Assembly (NCBI GenBank): GCA_028280195.1
Contig: JANQMH010000105.1
Coordinates: forward strand, 1-57,089
DNA length: 57,089 nt
Origin: Exilibacterium sp.
Lineage (GTDB): Bacteria; Pseudomonadota; Gammaproteobacteria; Pseudomonadales; Cellvibrionaceae
Direction of reading: 5' to 3'
Part shown: in pieces, positions 33,068 through 42,646 of the stretch
How the letters are laid out: the number at the start of each line of letters is the position of its first letter
Position numbering within the stretch: position 1 is the first letter of the stretch
Notes under the pieces: generated by a model
Database searches by the model: none
Told to the model about the DNA's origin: nothing
Seen by the model: only the letters and a program-made list of their open reading frames with translations
Made by a program: the position numbers and the translations under genes

Positions 33068-34540
33068 TTGAAGCGTAGAACCTTTGTGCTTGGCGCTACA
33101 ACCGCAGTGGTTGCCGGGTCATCGATTGTGGCGGTACGTGAAATCCAGCGCCAAAAATCCGCCAACTTCGACCGCATAGACGACAGCCGGGCCGGGCAAC
33201 AATACGATGTCTGTATCATTGGCTCCGGCCCCGCAGGCTGCACCGTCGCCGAGCAGTTCGTGGCCCGCGGCAAGCGCGTAGTGATGCTTGAGTCGGGGGT
33301 AAGCCTGCAGGATATGCTGGGTATGCGCGCCGCCAGAAAGCTGGATGTGTACGGCAACTCCGGCAGTATCGACTATCCGCTCGACACCTCGCGCATCAGA
33401 GCCCTGGGCGGCACCTCGAATATCTGGACCGGCAGATGCCCGCGGCTGCAGCCCGATGATTTTGCCGGCAACCCTCTGGCGCCGGCCGGCGGCTGGCCGC
33501 TCAGCTATGCCGATATTGCGCCCTACTACCAGCGCGCGGAAGAAAAGCTGTATGTCAGCGGCGATCAGCTGAGCGCGAGCCAGGCACCGCGCCAAGCCCC
33601 CCTGCCCTATTTCAAACCCGGCAATATCGACGAGTTGCGCAAACTGTTCGACCCGCTCGATATCGCCATCGACGCGCCGCCGGTATCGCGCACGCCGGAA
33701 AACGGCTCACCGCTGCGCTATACCGAAAAAATTCTGCCGCATCTGGCGCAGCAGCCGAATATGGATTTGTTCAGCGACGCCACCGCCACCCGCCTGGAAA
33801 GCGACGGCGGCGGTAGCGTCACCGCGGTGGAGGTGCGCTCCAACAGCGGCGAAACCACCCGCATAGAGGCGCAACAGTACATCGTCGCCTGCGGCGCCCT
33901 GGAAAGCACGCGCCTGCTGCTACTGTCCGGCATCGGCAATCACGCCGATCACCTGGGGCGCTATTTCATGGAGCATCCCTTTGTCAGCTATCGGGGGCTG
34001 CTGCCCGGCGGCGACGAGTTTCCCGCCTGGCAGATGGGCCGCACCTATCAGTTCAGCCGCGACTTCAACGAAAAAGGCCACGGCGGTATTATCCTCGGCA
34101 TCTATGGCAATAAGCCTAATCGACTGAAGATAGCGCTGGGCATTGAAATGAGTCCGGAGCGCAGCAACCGCATTACGCTGTCCGAGAATAAAGACGCTTT
34201 CGGCTCCCCCGGCCTGGACCTGCACTTCGCATTTTCAGAGCGGGACAATGCCTGCATGGCCGCCGGGGAGCAGCTGGTCAATGACATTTTTACCCGCCTC
34301 GGCGCCAGCGGCGTGCAAAAGCTGGACGGCATGCACTGGTCGCATCACCATATCGGTTCGACGCGTATGAGCGCGCGGCCGGAAGACGGGGTGGTGGACG
34401 AAAACCTCCGCGTTCACGGCAGTGACAACCTCTATGTGGCCAGCAGCTCCACCTTTGTCACCAGCGGTGCGGCCAATCCCACCCTGACCATCGTAGCGCT
34501 GTCACTCAGGCTCAGCGATCACCTGCTGGGCGCAACCTGA
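33068..34540 (+). CDS. GMC-family FAD oxidoreductase, probably Tat-exported
   Basis: The TTG start at 33068 has GGAG seven or eight bases upstream and gives 490 residues. An N-terminal KRRTFVLGATTAVVAG resembles a twin-arginine signal. FAD binding is shown by YDVCIIGSGPAGCTVAEQF (46-64) with E75 at the strand end. The C-terminal WSHHHIGSTRMS and ASSSTFVTSGAANPTLTI match the GMC C-terminal signature, and the active-site His is likely in HHHIG. Such enzymes oxidise alcohols or sugars. The gene is flanked by the two DUF4185-like lipoproteins and is 11 bp before the second. Confidence 0.85.
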   Translation: MKRRTFVLGATTAVVAGSSIVAVREIQRQKSANFDRIDDSRAGQQYDVCIIGSGPAGCTVAEQFVARGKRVVMLESGVSLQDMLGMRAARKLDVYGNSGSIDYPLDTSRIRALGGTSNIWTGRCPRLQPDDFAGNPLAPAGGWPLSYADIAPYYQRAEEKLYVSGDQLSASQAPRQAPLPYFKPGNIDELRKLFDPLDIAIDAPPVSRTPENGSPLRYTEKILPHLAQQPNMDLFSDATATRLESDGGGSVTAVEVRSNSGETTRIEAQQYIVACGALESTRLLLLSGIGNHADHLGRYFMEHPFVSYRGLLPGGDEFPAWQMGRTYQFSRDFNEKGHGGIILGIYGNKPNRLKIALGIEMSPERSNRITLSENKDAFGSPGLDLHFAFSERDNACMAAGEQLVNDIFTRLGASGVQKLDGMHWSHHHIGSTRMSARPEDGVVDENLRVHGSDNLYVASSSTFVTSGAANPTLTIVALSLRLSDHLLGAT

Positions 34541-34551
34541 AACGTCGTGGA

Positions 34552-35658
34552 ATGTCAATGATGTCCTGTAAATTCACCCTGACTCCCTTATTGATCACCC
34601 TGGGCGCGATGATCGCCGGCTGCAGCACCGACAGGGATTCACAGCACCCCCGCAGCGATTTTATCGCCGGCATTCATTTCGATATGGACTCGATTGTGGA
34701 ACTGGCGCCCGGCAGCGACAACTGGGCCGTGACCTGGGCCGACGACGACCACCAGTACACCACCTGGGGCGACGGCGGCGGTTTCGGCGGCGACAATAAA
34801 AGGGGCCGCGTCAGCATGGGAGTCGGCCGTATCGAAGGCACGGCCGAGGACTTCGCCGGCTTCAATATCTGGGGCGGTGCAAAAACCGAAACAGCCGCCA
34901 CTTTCAGCGGCAAGAGCTATGGTATTTTAGCTGTCGGCAGCAGCTTGTGGATGTGGAAAACCGGCAATGAATCCGACCAGTCCGCATTCGAGGAACAGTC
35001 GCTGTATATTTCCGCCGACAAAGGCCGCAGTTGGGCGTTTACCGGCGTCACCTTCATACCGGAGAGCTTTGTCAATTCTCCGGGCTTCTACGCGCCGACA
35101 TTTTTACAATTCGGGCCCGGCTACAGCAACAGTCGCGACGACTATGTTTATATCTACGCGCCGGAAGTCGTTAACGACCAGTGGGATGTACAAGTGCCGG
35201 GACGTATCGCTCTGTTTCGCGTGGCCACAACCGAGCTGAGCCGGCGCAGCAGCTACGAGTTTTTCACCGGCCTGGACAGCGAACAAAAACCACTTTGGAG
35301 CGCCGATGTCAACCAGCGCCAGCCCGTGTTCGCCGATCAGCGCGGCACCATGCGCACCAGCGTGACTTACAACGCCGGGCTGCAGCGCTACCTGCTGATC
35401 ACCCAAATGGTGAGCCGTTTCAAGGACAAGCGCGGCCTGATCGGCATCTTCGAGGCCAGTGAACCCTGGGGCCCGTGGCGCGAGGTACTGGTGGAAAACC
35501 CGTGGAAACTGGGGCTGCAGACCGGTGAAAAAAATGTTTTCTGGAACTTTTCCAACAAGTGGACCAGCGCCGACGGCAGAAACTTCAGCCTGGTCTATAC
35601 CGGCCCCGGAGCGGATTCCTTCGGCGCGATTCGCGGCACTTTTGAACTCCTGCAATAA
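34552..35658 (+). CDS. DUF4185-like secreted lipoprotein B
   Basis: This 368-residue paralogue of lipoprotein A has lipobox MIAGC with Cys24 and shares SDNWAVTW, WGDGGGFGG, FLQFGPGY and EPWGPWREV. It lies 11 bp after the GMC oxidoreductase and is probably cotranscribed with it. Both lipoproteins should sit in the envelope and may bind or cleave the polysaccharide that the oxidoreductase modifies, although catalytic residues cannot be assigned. Confidence 0.7.
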   Translation: MSMMSCKFTLTPLLITLGAMIAGCSTDRDSQHPRSDFIAGIHFDMDSIVELAPGSDNWAVTWADDDHQYTTWGDGGGFGGDNKRGRVSMGVGRIEGTAEDFAGFNIWGGAKTETAATFSGKSYGILAVGSSLWMWKTGNESDQSAFEEQSLYISADKGRSWAFTGVTFIPESFVNSPGFYAPTFLQFGPGYSNSRDDYVYIYAPEVVNDQWDVQVPGRIALFRVATTELSRRSSYEFFTGLDSEQKPLWSADVNQRQPVFADQRGTMRTSVTYNAGLQRYLLITQMVSRFKDKRGLIGIFEASEPWGPWREVLVENPWKLGLQTGEKNVFWNFSNKWTSADGRNFSLVYTGPGADSFGAIRGTFELLQ

Positions 35659-35675
35659 CTGCCGCCCGGCCTGCC

Positions 35676-37598
35676 TCAGGCAGCACGGCGCAACAGACTG
35701 CCGACACCCTCACGCCCCTGGTTGTCGATATTGAGCCGATACCAGATCTCGGCCGAGCAGATCAGCCACAGGCGCTGGCCGTGGTCGTGGCTGCCCGACA
35801 GGTGTTCCTGCAATAGCTGGCTGACATAAGCGCCGTTGAGATAATTCTCCTCCACCAGGCGCGAATCCTTGAGAAAGGTGTTGTAGATCAGCTGAAACTC
35901 CTTGGCCAGCATATAGGTAATCGGCGAAGCGAAACCCTGTTTTTTGCGGAAGATCAGGCTTTCCGGCAGATAGCGCTTGGCCAGTTCCAGCTGAATCAGC
36001 CGCCGGGTGCGACCCTTGATTTTCATCTTCGGCGGAATCCGCGCGCAGAACTCGGCCAGCTTGTGGTCGAGGAACGGTGCCCGCGCCTCCAGCCCGTGCG
36101 CCATGCTCATACGATCCAGAATCATCACCGGGTGATCGGGCATGCGCACCATGCTGTCGGAATTGAGCATGCGGTCTATGACATCGTCGGCTTTGGCAAC
36201 GTCAAAATATTTTTTCACGCTGTACTCGGGGTCAAAGGCCTGCACCTGCGCCAGAAATTCCGGCGTGTAGAGCAGTTGCTTGAACTTGTCGGAAAAATAA
36301 AAATAGCTCAGGCTTTTGGCATAGCGCTCACTGCCGCGGTGAGCGGCGATATGATCGATCCATTTGGCTTGATGCGAAACGCTCTGATACCAGCTGCCGT
36401 CCGGAATGCGCTCGAGCAGAGGGCGTACCAGCTGCCGCCGCATCACTGCCGGCAACAGCGCGTAGTAGGAGGCATAGACATTGCCGTAGTAGCGATCGTA
36501 GCCGCCAAACAGCTCGTCGCCGCCATCGCCGCCGAGAATCACTTTGACATGCTGCTTGGCCAGGCGGCAGATATAGTACATTGCCACCGAAAGAGAATCG
36601 GAGGGTTCATCCAGATGCCAGAGAATATCCGGCAGCGATTCCACCAGGCTGGGTTTAAAGCTCAACACATGATTGTTGGTCTTGTACTTGTCAGACAGCT
36701 GCCGGGCATAGGGCAGCTCGCTGTGAGTCTTGTAGTCCACATCGCCGGTAAAGGTGTCGAAGCCGCCGCCGGTAAGGCCGCTCATGGTGGCGACGATCAG
36801 GCCCGAATCGACACCGCCGCTCAGGAACGCCCCTACCGGCACGTCGCTGACGAGGTGGTACTTGACCGCCTCCTGCAACTGCCGGTCCAGCTGTTCCACC
36901 ACATCGGGCAGGCTGCCCGGAATTTTATCCCGGTAGTCCAGCTCCCAGTAGCGCTCGACCTGCAACTGGCCGCGACAATAGCGCAGCGTATGTCCGGGCG
37001 GCAGCTTGGCGATATCCTTGTACATGGAACGCGGCGGGGTGATGATTCTGATGGTCAAATACTCGTACAGTGCCTCGGGATTTATCGCCCGCAGTTTTGG
37101 CTCCAGCACCAGCAGGCTTTTGATTTCCGACGCGAAGGCGATACCGTCGGCGCCGTGCCAATAGTAAAGCGGTTTCTGACCGAGGTGGTCGCGGGCGATA
37201 AATAATTCCTGCTGGCGGTGATCGTAGATGGCAAAGGCAAACATACCGCGCAGTTTCCGCACGCACTCGGCGCCGTACTCCTGATACAGGCGCAACAAGA
37301 CCTCGGTATCGCTGCTGGTGTTGAACGGGTATTTGCCTTCCAGCTCAGCACGCAAGTCCCGATAATTATAGATTTCCCCGTTAAAGACTATCCAGATGCC
37401 ACCGTCTTCGGTCTGCATGGGCTGGTGGCCGGCGTCGAGGTCGATGATCGACAGGCGGCGGTGGCCGAAGCCAACGCCGCTTTCGACCAGGCAGCCGGCG
37501 TCATCCGGCCCGCGGTGGCTGATGGCAGCGGCCATGGCGGTGATCTTTTCCCTATCGATCGACCCGGACACGCTGACATAACCGACAATGCCACACAT
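35676..37598 (-). CDS. Asparagine synthase-type amidotransferase (exopolysaccharide-associated)
   Basis: This 640-residue protein has an N-terminal class II glutamine amidotransferase domain (Cys2 in MCGIVGYV, then RGPDD and FNGEIYNY). An AsnB-type ATP-pyrophosphatase domain follows, with GAFLSGGVDSGLI and GGDGGDELFGGYDRY. This layout is common in exosortase/PEP-CTERM exopolysaccharide clusters, where it is thought to amidate a sugar or peptide acid. It lies 81 bp downstream of the GT4 gene on the minus strand. True asparagine synthesis is also possible. Confidence 0.88.
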   Translation of the reverse strand: MCGIVGYVSVSGSIDREKITAMAAAISHRGPDDAGCLVESGVGFGHRRLSIIDLDAGHQPMQTEDGGIWIVFNGEIYNYRDLRAELEGKYPFNTSSDTEVLLRLYQEYGAECVRKLRGMFAFAIYDHRQQELFIARDHLGQKPLYYWHGADGIAFASEIKSLLVLEPKLRAINPEALYEYLTIRIITPPRSMYKDIAKLPPGHTLRYCRGQLQVERYWELDYRDKIPGSLPDVVEQLDRQLQEAVKYHLVSDVPVGAFLSGGVDSGLIVATMSGLTGGGFDTFTGDVDYKTHSELPYARQLSDKYKTNNHVLSFKPSLVESLPDILWHLDEPSDSLSVAMYYICRLAKQHVKVILGGDGGDELFGGYDRYYGNVYASYYALLPAVMRRQLVRPLLERIPDGSWYQSVSHQAKWIDHIAAHRGSERYAKSLSYFYFSDKFKQLLYTPEFLAQVQAFDPEYSVKKYFDVAKADDVIDRMLNSDSMVRMPDHPVMILDRMSMAHGLEARAPFLDHKLAEFCARIPPKMKIKGRTRRLIQLELAKRYLPESLIFRKKQGFASPITYMLAKEFQLIYNTFLKDSRLVEENYLNGAYVSQLLQEHLSGSHDHGQRLWLICSAEIWYRLNIDNQGREGVGSLLRRAA

Positions 37599-37679
37599 AA
37601 AATTTACCTTATGAAAAATTCAATGATCCAAAGACCACTCGCACCATAATTCCCGTGCAGGCAGCCATAGCGGGCTCGA

Positions 37680-38828
37680 CTAGCGGCCGGTCAGCTGCTC
37701 GAAGAGCGCTTCGTACCTGGCCGCACAGCTGTCGATATAGTAGGACTCCACTTTGTCTCGATTATAGGCGCCGATAGCCCGGCGCTTTTCGCCATCGCCG
37801 TGTAAGTGCTTGAGCGTGTCGAGGAAACTGTTCTCATCATTGAGTTGCAACAGCCCGCCGGTGCGGCCGTTCTGCAAAAAATCGCTTTGCCCGCCGTGGT
37901 TGTAGCAGATAACCGGCAGCGACGTCGACATGGCCTCTAGAAATACCAGACCAAAGCCCTCGTGCTGGCTGCTGGAGACATAGAGATCGGCGGCCTGCAA
38001 CAACTGGAACTTGAGTTCCTCTTCCACAAAACCTTTGAACAGTACCGACTCTCCCAGGCCCGTCTGCTGCGCCTGTTCCTGCAGTTCCCCCTGCAGCGGC
38101 CCGCTGCCGATTACCACCAGCTTCAGCTTGTCGATAGCCGCTCGCGCAAGCATCTGCAGCAGCCTGTCCAGGCCCTTGCGGGCAACCAGCCGACCCACGG
38201 TTACCAGCACGAAGTCGTCCTCCGCCAGCCCCAGTTCGGCCCGCGATGCGACTCGGAATCTGGGCCGGTGGATGCCCAGGGGTATACACTGCACATCCAG
38301 GCCGGCGTCGTAGTACTTGGCCACATTTTCGATAGTGTTGTTTGACTGACCGACCACAGCATCGGCTTTGCGCAGCAGCTGCCGCACCCAGCTGCGCAGG
38401 ATCCAGTGGCGGTGGGGAGAGCTGAACTTGCTCGGGTCGTAAAGGTCGCCGCCGTGCACCGACAGCACGTTCGGCAAACCGGAGAAGCGCGCCAGGGCCT
38501 GCCCCACCGGGCCTGTCGGCAGGGCAAAATGCGTATTGATGATATCGAAGCTCTGCTGTGCCAGCAGGGCCTTGCCGCGCCTGACACCGTTTAGCATATA
38601 CGCCGCCATGGAGGGAAAATTTGCCGCCGCCTGCTCTTTTCTCACATAAACCGGTACGCGGATAACACGCACACCGTTGACAGTCTCCTGTTCAGGCAAG
38701 TTGAATCCGGCCGAGGTCAGCACACTGACCTCGTGCTGATGTGCCAGGTGTTCGGCCAGCATCGCGTTGACCACACCACCGCCACCGCCCAACGGCGGGT
38801 ATTCGTAATTGCAGAAAAGTATCTTCAT
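37680..38828 (-). CDS. GT4-family glycosyltransferase
   Basis: This 382-residue retaining glycosyltransferase has a GT-B fold. It opens with ILFCNYEYPPLGGGGGVV, then SVHGGDLYDP, VTVGRLVARKGLDRLL and the donor-binding EGFGLVFLEAM with the E-x7-E pattern. It probably adds a hexose to a lipid-linked repeat unit on the cytoplasmic side. It starts the short minus-strand operon GT4-asnB and is transcribed away from the methyltransferase. Confidence 0.9.
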   Translation of the reverse strand: MKILFCNYEYPPLGGGGGVVNAMLAEHLAHQHEVSVLTSAGFNLPEQETVNGVRVIRVPVYVRKEQAAANFPSMAAYMLNGVRRGKALLAQQSFDIINTHFALPTGPVGQALARFSGLPNVLSVHGGDLYDPSKFSSPHRHWILRSWVRQLLRKADAVVGQSNNTIENVAKYYDAGLDVQCIPLGIHRPRFRVASRAELGLAEDDFVLVTVGRLVARKGLDRLLQMLARAAIDKLKLVVIGSGPLQGELQEQAQQTGLGESVLFKGFVEEELKFQLLQAADLYVSSSQHEGFGLVFLEAMSTSLPVICYNHGGQSDFLQNGRTGGLLQLNDENSFLDTLKHLHGDGEKRRAIGAYNRDKVESYYIDSCAARYEALFEQLTGR

Positions 38829-38903
38829 ATTATTATTTCATAACCGTAATAATTGCAGCCGGCAGCCAGCTTCACGACAGTGGCCAATATAGCATACCGG
38901 CAG

Positions 38904-38931
38904 TTGTATTTCCCACTGTGCCCGCTATGAT
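38904..38931 (+). promoter_or_regulatory. Sigma-70 promoter of the methyltransferase gene
   Basis: TTGTAT (38904-38909) and TATGAT (38926-38931) are separated by 16 bases and lie about 36 bases before the ATG. CCCACT (38912-38917) and AGTGGG (38932-38937) form inverted arms around the -10 and may be an operator. Confidence 0.5.
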
Positions 38932-38967
38932 AGTGGGCTGACCGACAGCAACCGCGGACGAGCAGAC

Positions 38968-39702
38968 ATGATGCGCAGCGACAATCTGGCAGCCCAGATA
39001 GAGCCTTTTGACTCTTTTTGGGAGGGCCCGGAAAATATCGAAAAAGGCTATGGTAAATTTCACGAATTCTACAAGTACAATTACCTGAATCATTTCCCTG
39101 CAGATAAAAACACCACGATTCTGGTGATCAGCTGCGGGCCCGGTTATTGTGTCAATACGCTCAACAAGGCCGGCTACAAAAACGTTACAGGCATCGACTC
39201 CCGCGAAAGCCAGGTGGAATGGGCCAGGAAGCACGGGCTGAACTGCCGGGTCGAAAGGGCGTTCGAATATCTCGACAGCCAGGCAGACGACAGCCTCGGC
39301 GCGATCTTCTGCGAACAGGAACTCAATCACCTCACCAAAGAGGAAATCCTGGAATTTCTCGGCCTGTGTATGCGCAAACTGAAGCCGGGCGCCCATCTCG
39401 TCTGCCACGGCCTCAATGGCGCCAACCCGGTAGTCGGTTCGGAGTCGCTGGCACAGAATTTCGACCACTACAACACGTTTACCGAATACACCATGAAACA
39501 GGTACTGGGCCACGCCGGTTTTACCGAGGTGAAGATCTTTCCGCTCAACCTTTACGTATTCTGGAAGAATCCTGCCAACTACGTATTGCTGGCAGCTTCG
39601 TCGCTACTGCACCTGACCTTTCGGGCACTGTTTATCATGTACGGCAAGGCCAATAAAATTTTTACCAAAAAGATCGGGGCATCCTGCCGCAAGCCGGCCT
39701 AA
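38968..39702 (+). CDS. Class I SAM-dependent methyltransferase
   Basis: This 244-residue protein has the SAM-binding glycine-rich strand TTILVISCGPGYCVNTLNKAG, the acidic end VTGIDSRESQ and the later DSLGAIFCEQELNHLT, as in UbiG-like class I methyltransferases. Its C terminus has a hydrophobic stretch (YVLLAASSLLHLTFRALFIM) that may bind membrane. It is a lone plus-strand gene with its own promoter, convergent with the SDR gene 9 bp away. It probably methylates a sugar or lipid-linked glycan. Confidence 0.8.
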   Translation: MMRSDNLAAQIEPFDSFWEGPENIEKGYGKFHEFYKYNYLNHFPADKNTTILVISCGPGYCVNTLNKAGYKNVTGIDSRESQVEWARKHGLNCRVERAFEYLDSQADDSLGAIFCEQELNHLTKEEILEFLGLCMRKLKPGAHLVCHGLNGANPVVGSESLAQNFDHYNTFTEYTMKQVLGHAGFTEVKIFPLNLYVFWKNPANYVLLAASSLLHLTFRALFIMYGKANKIFTKKIGASCRKPA

Positions 39703-39711
39703 CCATAGGGG

Positions 39712-40701
39712 CTACAGCAAACCCTGCTGCCGGTACCAATCGGCCGTCTTCCGCACCCCATCGGCAAACGGCGTCGCCGGGGAGAAGCCGAGTTCCCGCT
39801 TTACTTTGTCCTGCCGGAAAAAGAAGCTCTTGCTGAAAAAATCCAGACTGCGCCGATTGATCGGCGGCTGCCTGCCCAGCGCGCCGAACACCGTCTCGAT
39901 AAGGCCCGCAAGCAGGCGCATGGGCCCGTAGGGCAGGCGCGGCAGCTTTTTGTCCGAACTGACGGCACGCGCCACGTCCTCGCACATGCGATTGGTGCTG
40001 AGGCGCTCACTGCCGGCCAGCACATAAATTTCGCCGACCGCCTGCGCCGAGTTGGCGACGCATATCAGGCCGTCGATCAAATCGTCGACGTAGATCAGCT
40101 GATGAATATTCTCACCATTACCGGCGATAAAAAACATACCCTTGCTGATACCCTTGAACAGCTTCAGCAGGCGGCGGTCGCCCGGGCCGTAGGTTTCCGA
40201 TATGCGCACGACGGCAATATCCAGCCGCTGCCGGTACTGCAGCGCCAGCTGCTCCCCTTCGAGTTTTGTACGGCCATAGTGATTGCTGGGCTGCAGGGCC
40301 GAGTTTTCATCCAGCTCCCCCGACATTGCCGCGCCGTAGACGCCGATGGTGCTGCCGTGAACGAAGCGTTTGACGCCACAGGCCAAAGCCGCCTCGAGCA
40401 TATTGCCCGTGCCCTCGACATTGATGCGGCGAAAATAGTCCTCGCCGACATTGGCCTCGTGCTGGGCGGCGGCGAGGTGGAATACCTGATCGCACCCTTG
40501 CAACACCCGCTGTAGAAACGCGGTGTCGTTGACATTGCCCGGCTCAAAGTGGATGCCGTCGGCCTCCAGGCTCTCGCGCCGCTGCTGCTCGACGTCGTTA
40601 TTGACCATGCCGATCGCCACCACATCGCAGCCCTCTGCCCGCAGGCGCTGGCACAGCCGGCTGCCGATAAAGCCGGTAGCACCGGTAATACATGCTTTCA
40701 T
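39712..40701 (-). CDS. NAD-dependent epimerase/dehydratase (extended SDR)
   Basis: This 329-residue protein has the NAD-binding GATGFIGSRL (7-16) and the catalytic YGRTK, with VRISETYGPGDRRLLK typical of nucleotide-sugar or hydroxysteroid-like SDRs. It overlaps the GlpD-like gene by four bases (ATGA) and is translated after it. A nucleotide-sugar epimerase role fits the region, but specificity cannot be read. Confidence 0.83.
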   Translation of the reverse strand: MKACITGATGFIGSRLCQRLRAEGCDVVAIGMVNNDVEQQRRESLEADGIHFEPGNVNDTAFLQRVLQGCDQVFHLAAAQHEANVGEDYFRRINVEGTGNMLEAALACGVKRFVHGSTIGVYGAAMSGELDENSALQPSNHYGRTKLEGEQLALQYRQRLDIAVVRISETYGPGDRRLLKLFKGISKGMFFIAGNGENIHQLIYVDDLIDGLICVANSAQAVGEIYVLAGSERLSTNRMCEDVARAVSSDKKLPRLPYGPMRLLAGLIETVFGALGRQPPINRRSLDFFSKSFFFRQDKVKRELGFSPATPFADGVRKTADWYRQQGLL

Positions 40702-42443
40702 GCTTCGCTCTCCTTCCGCTTGCCCATCTGTTTGCCGCTGTCCATCCGCTTAATCGCGATGGGGAAATTTTCAGCCACTGCCGCCATTTCGCTATCCAGG
40801 CGCTGCTCGGTCCAGCCGAGTTCCTTTTGTGCAATGCGGGCGGCACAGGCCAGCGCCGCATCCCCCGGGTGGCCGCCGGTGGCGATATCCGTGCGGCGAA
40901 AAACCAGATCCGCCAGCGAGTTGACCATTTCCGCACGACAACTGTGCACCACCTCCGCCTTGGTGACACAGGTGCCGTCTACCGGCGCGGCCAGGCCGGG
41001 GTCGCTTTCCAGCAGCGGCAGCAGCACGCGGTAGCCGCTGCCATAATTATGCGCCAGCGCATCGATACATGGTTCGCTGAGTTCAATCGGCCAGGCCTGC
41101 GCCAGTTCAGACTTCAGCCCTGCAAACGAGGAGAAGTCAGCGCCGATTAATTTTACACTTTCGGAACCGGCGCGCCGCGGCGCCGAGCCCAGCTTGCGCT
41201 GCACGATATCCAGTGCTTTCTCCGCCTCGCCGCGGGCCATGGTGTAGCGCACACCAATCAGGGTAACCAGCCCCTCCAGCCCCTCAGTGGTTTGATGATC
41301 GGTCAGCAGCGAACGCTTGCCGTAACTGAGGTTTTCGCTGCCCTCCTCGTTCTCCCCGAAAGGCACCAGTCCGGCATTGTAAAACAGCACGTCGTCGAGG
41401 CTCAGCGCCAGTTCGGGAAAACCGGCATTGACCTCGTCGATAAACGTCTGTAACTCCGCCTCCTCCACGGCGATCGCTTCCGGGTGCTCGGCAGTTACCT
41501 TGTGCCAGACACCCACCAGGGTATAGTCGCGCCAGGGCGACAGAAACAGATGCCTGGCCGGTCGGCTCAACAAGGCGTCGGGATCTTTGGTCTGCCCCTG
41601 GAAGGCCAGAGTATAATGGCTGGGAAAGCGCCTTTTTATGACAAAACAGGCATCGCGCGAATAAGTGCTCTGGGTCTCGTAAGTACCCGGCAGCGCCCGC
41701 TCGAGAATGCGCTCAGCCCAGGGCCCGGCGGTATTGAGCACCATTTTGGACTTCACCGTCAGCTCTTGACCACCCAGTTTATCCGCCAGGCGCACGCCAA
41801 CGACACGGTCATTTTCAATCAGCAGATCCTCTACCGGACAGTAATTCAATGCCTGTGCACCGCGCGCCAGCGCCGAGCTGATAAAGGCAAAAACCAGGCG
41901 CGTGGGATTGTAAAAACGCCCGTCTTCAAACACACAGGCACCGGTCAGGCCTTTGGCGTCGATATCCGGAAATTCATTCAATACCTGCTCCCGGCTCAGC
42001 AGCTGGGTCGATTTCAAACACCGCTCGGGCACACCAATGCCCTTGTTGCGGTCGTAAGTCAGCATATCGTAAAGCGTCAACCCCGCTCCCAAATAGGGCT
42101 TGCCGAGCTTGCCCCAGCCGTAGGTGGGTATCAGGATGGGCAGCGGCTCGACCAGGTGCGGGGCAATGGTGAGCATGGCGCGCCGCTCGCGGCTGGAGGA
42201 CCTGACCCTGGGAAAGTCGAAATGCTGAACATAGCGCGTGCCGCCGTGGACGATCTTGTAAGAATTGGCCGAGGCGCCACTGCAGAAATCGAAGGCCTCG
42301 AAAAGCACCGCTTTCAAGCCCCGCAAAGTCGCTTCCCAGAGCGCACAGGCACCGAAAACGCCGCCACCGACAATTACCAGATCGTAGTCATTAGCATTCA
42401 AGGCGGCCAGCTGCTGCTGGCGGGAGAGCATTTCAGATTCCAT
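40698..42443 (-). CDS. FAD-dependent glycerol-3-phosphate dehydrogenase/oxidase-like protein
   Basis: This 581-residue protein (or 577 from a second ATG at 42431, with GGA seven bases upstream) has YDLVIVGGGVFGACALWEA for FAD binding, then SSANSYKIVHGGTRYVQ-like and LNTAGPWAERIL segments. The C-terminal helical domain is like that of GlpD. It probably oxidises glycerol-3-phosphate or a related sugar phosphate at the membrane. The close coupling to an SDR in a polysaccharide region suggests a dedicated role rather than glycerol catabolism; no glpK or glpF is near. Confidence 0.8.
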   Translation of the reverse strand: MESEMLSRQQQLAALNANDYDLVIVGGGVFGACALWEATLRGLKAVLFEAFDFCSGASANSYKIVHGGTRYVQHFDFPRVRSSSRERRAMLTIAPHLVEPLPILIPTYGWGKLGKPYLGAGLTLYDMLTYDRNKGIGVPERCLKSTQLLSREQVLNEFPDIDAKGLTGACVFEDGRFYNPTRLVFAFISSALARGAQALNYCPVEDLLIENDRVVGVRLADKLGGQELTVKSKMVLNTAGPWAERILERALPGTYETQSTYSRDACFVIKRRFPSHYTLAFQGQTKDPDALLSRPARHLFLSPWRDYTLVGVWHKVTAEHPEAIAVEEAELQTFIDEVNAGFPELALSLDDVLFYNAGLVPFGENEEGSENLSYGKRSLLTDHQTTEGLEGLVTLIGVRYTMARGEAEKALDIVQRKLGSAPRRAGSESVKLIGADFSSFAGLKSELAQAWPIELSEPCIDALAHNYGSGYRVLLPLLESDPGLAAPVDGTCVTKAEVVHSCRAEMVNSLADLVFRRTDIATGGHPGDAALACAARIAQKELGWTEQRLDSEMAAVAENFPIAIKRMDSGKQMGKRKESEA

Positions 42444-42501
42444 GTGCGGGCCCGGATGTTGGTAAATTTTACACTGTCGAAGTGGAACTCAGTTCACAGT
42501 C

Positions 42502-42590
42502 ATCTACTATCTACTTATTTACTGTCTACTCATTACTGTCTACTTATCTATACTGTTCTATCTATTATCTTAGTCTATCTATTATCTTAG
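42502..42590 (+). repeat. AT-rich degenerate tandem repeats before the GT2 pair
   Basis: The tract is built of TCTACTTATTTACTG-like units. It ends in two perfect copies of TCTATCTATTATCTTAG (42557-42573 and 42574-42590). It lies 57 bases before the GT2 start and has an obviously lower GC content than its surroundings. The open frame through it is not coding. Confidence 0.85.
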
Positions 42591-42646
42591 CCGGAATAAC
42601 GCGATATAATTCCCCGCCATATCCACATAACAAACGGATTTTACTC

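Noticed and set aside
42482-42646. N-terminal extension of the first GT2 protein through the tandem repeats
   Set aside because: The extension is low-complexity Tyr/Ser/Leu translated from repeats, and homology starts at the GTG at 42647.
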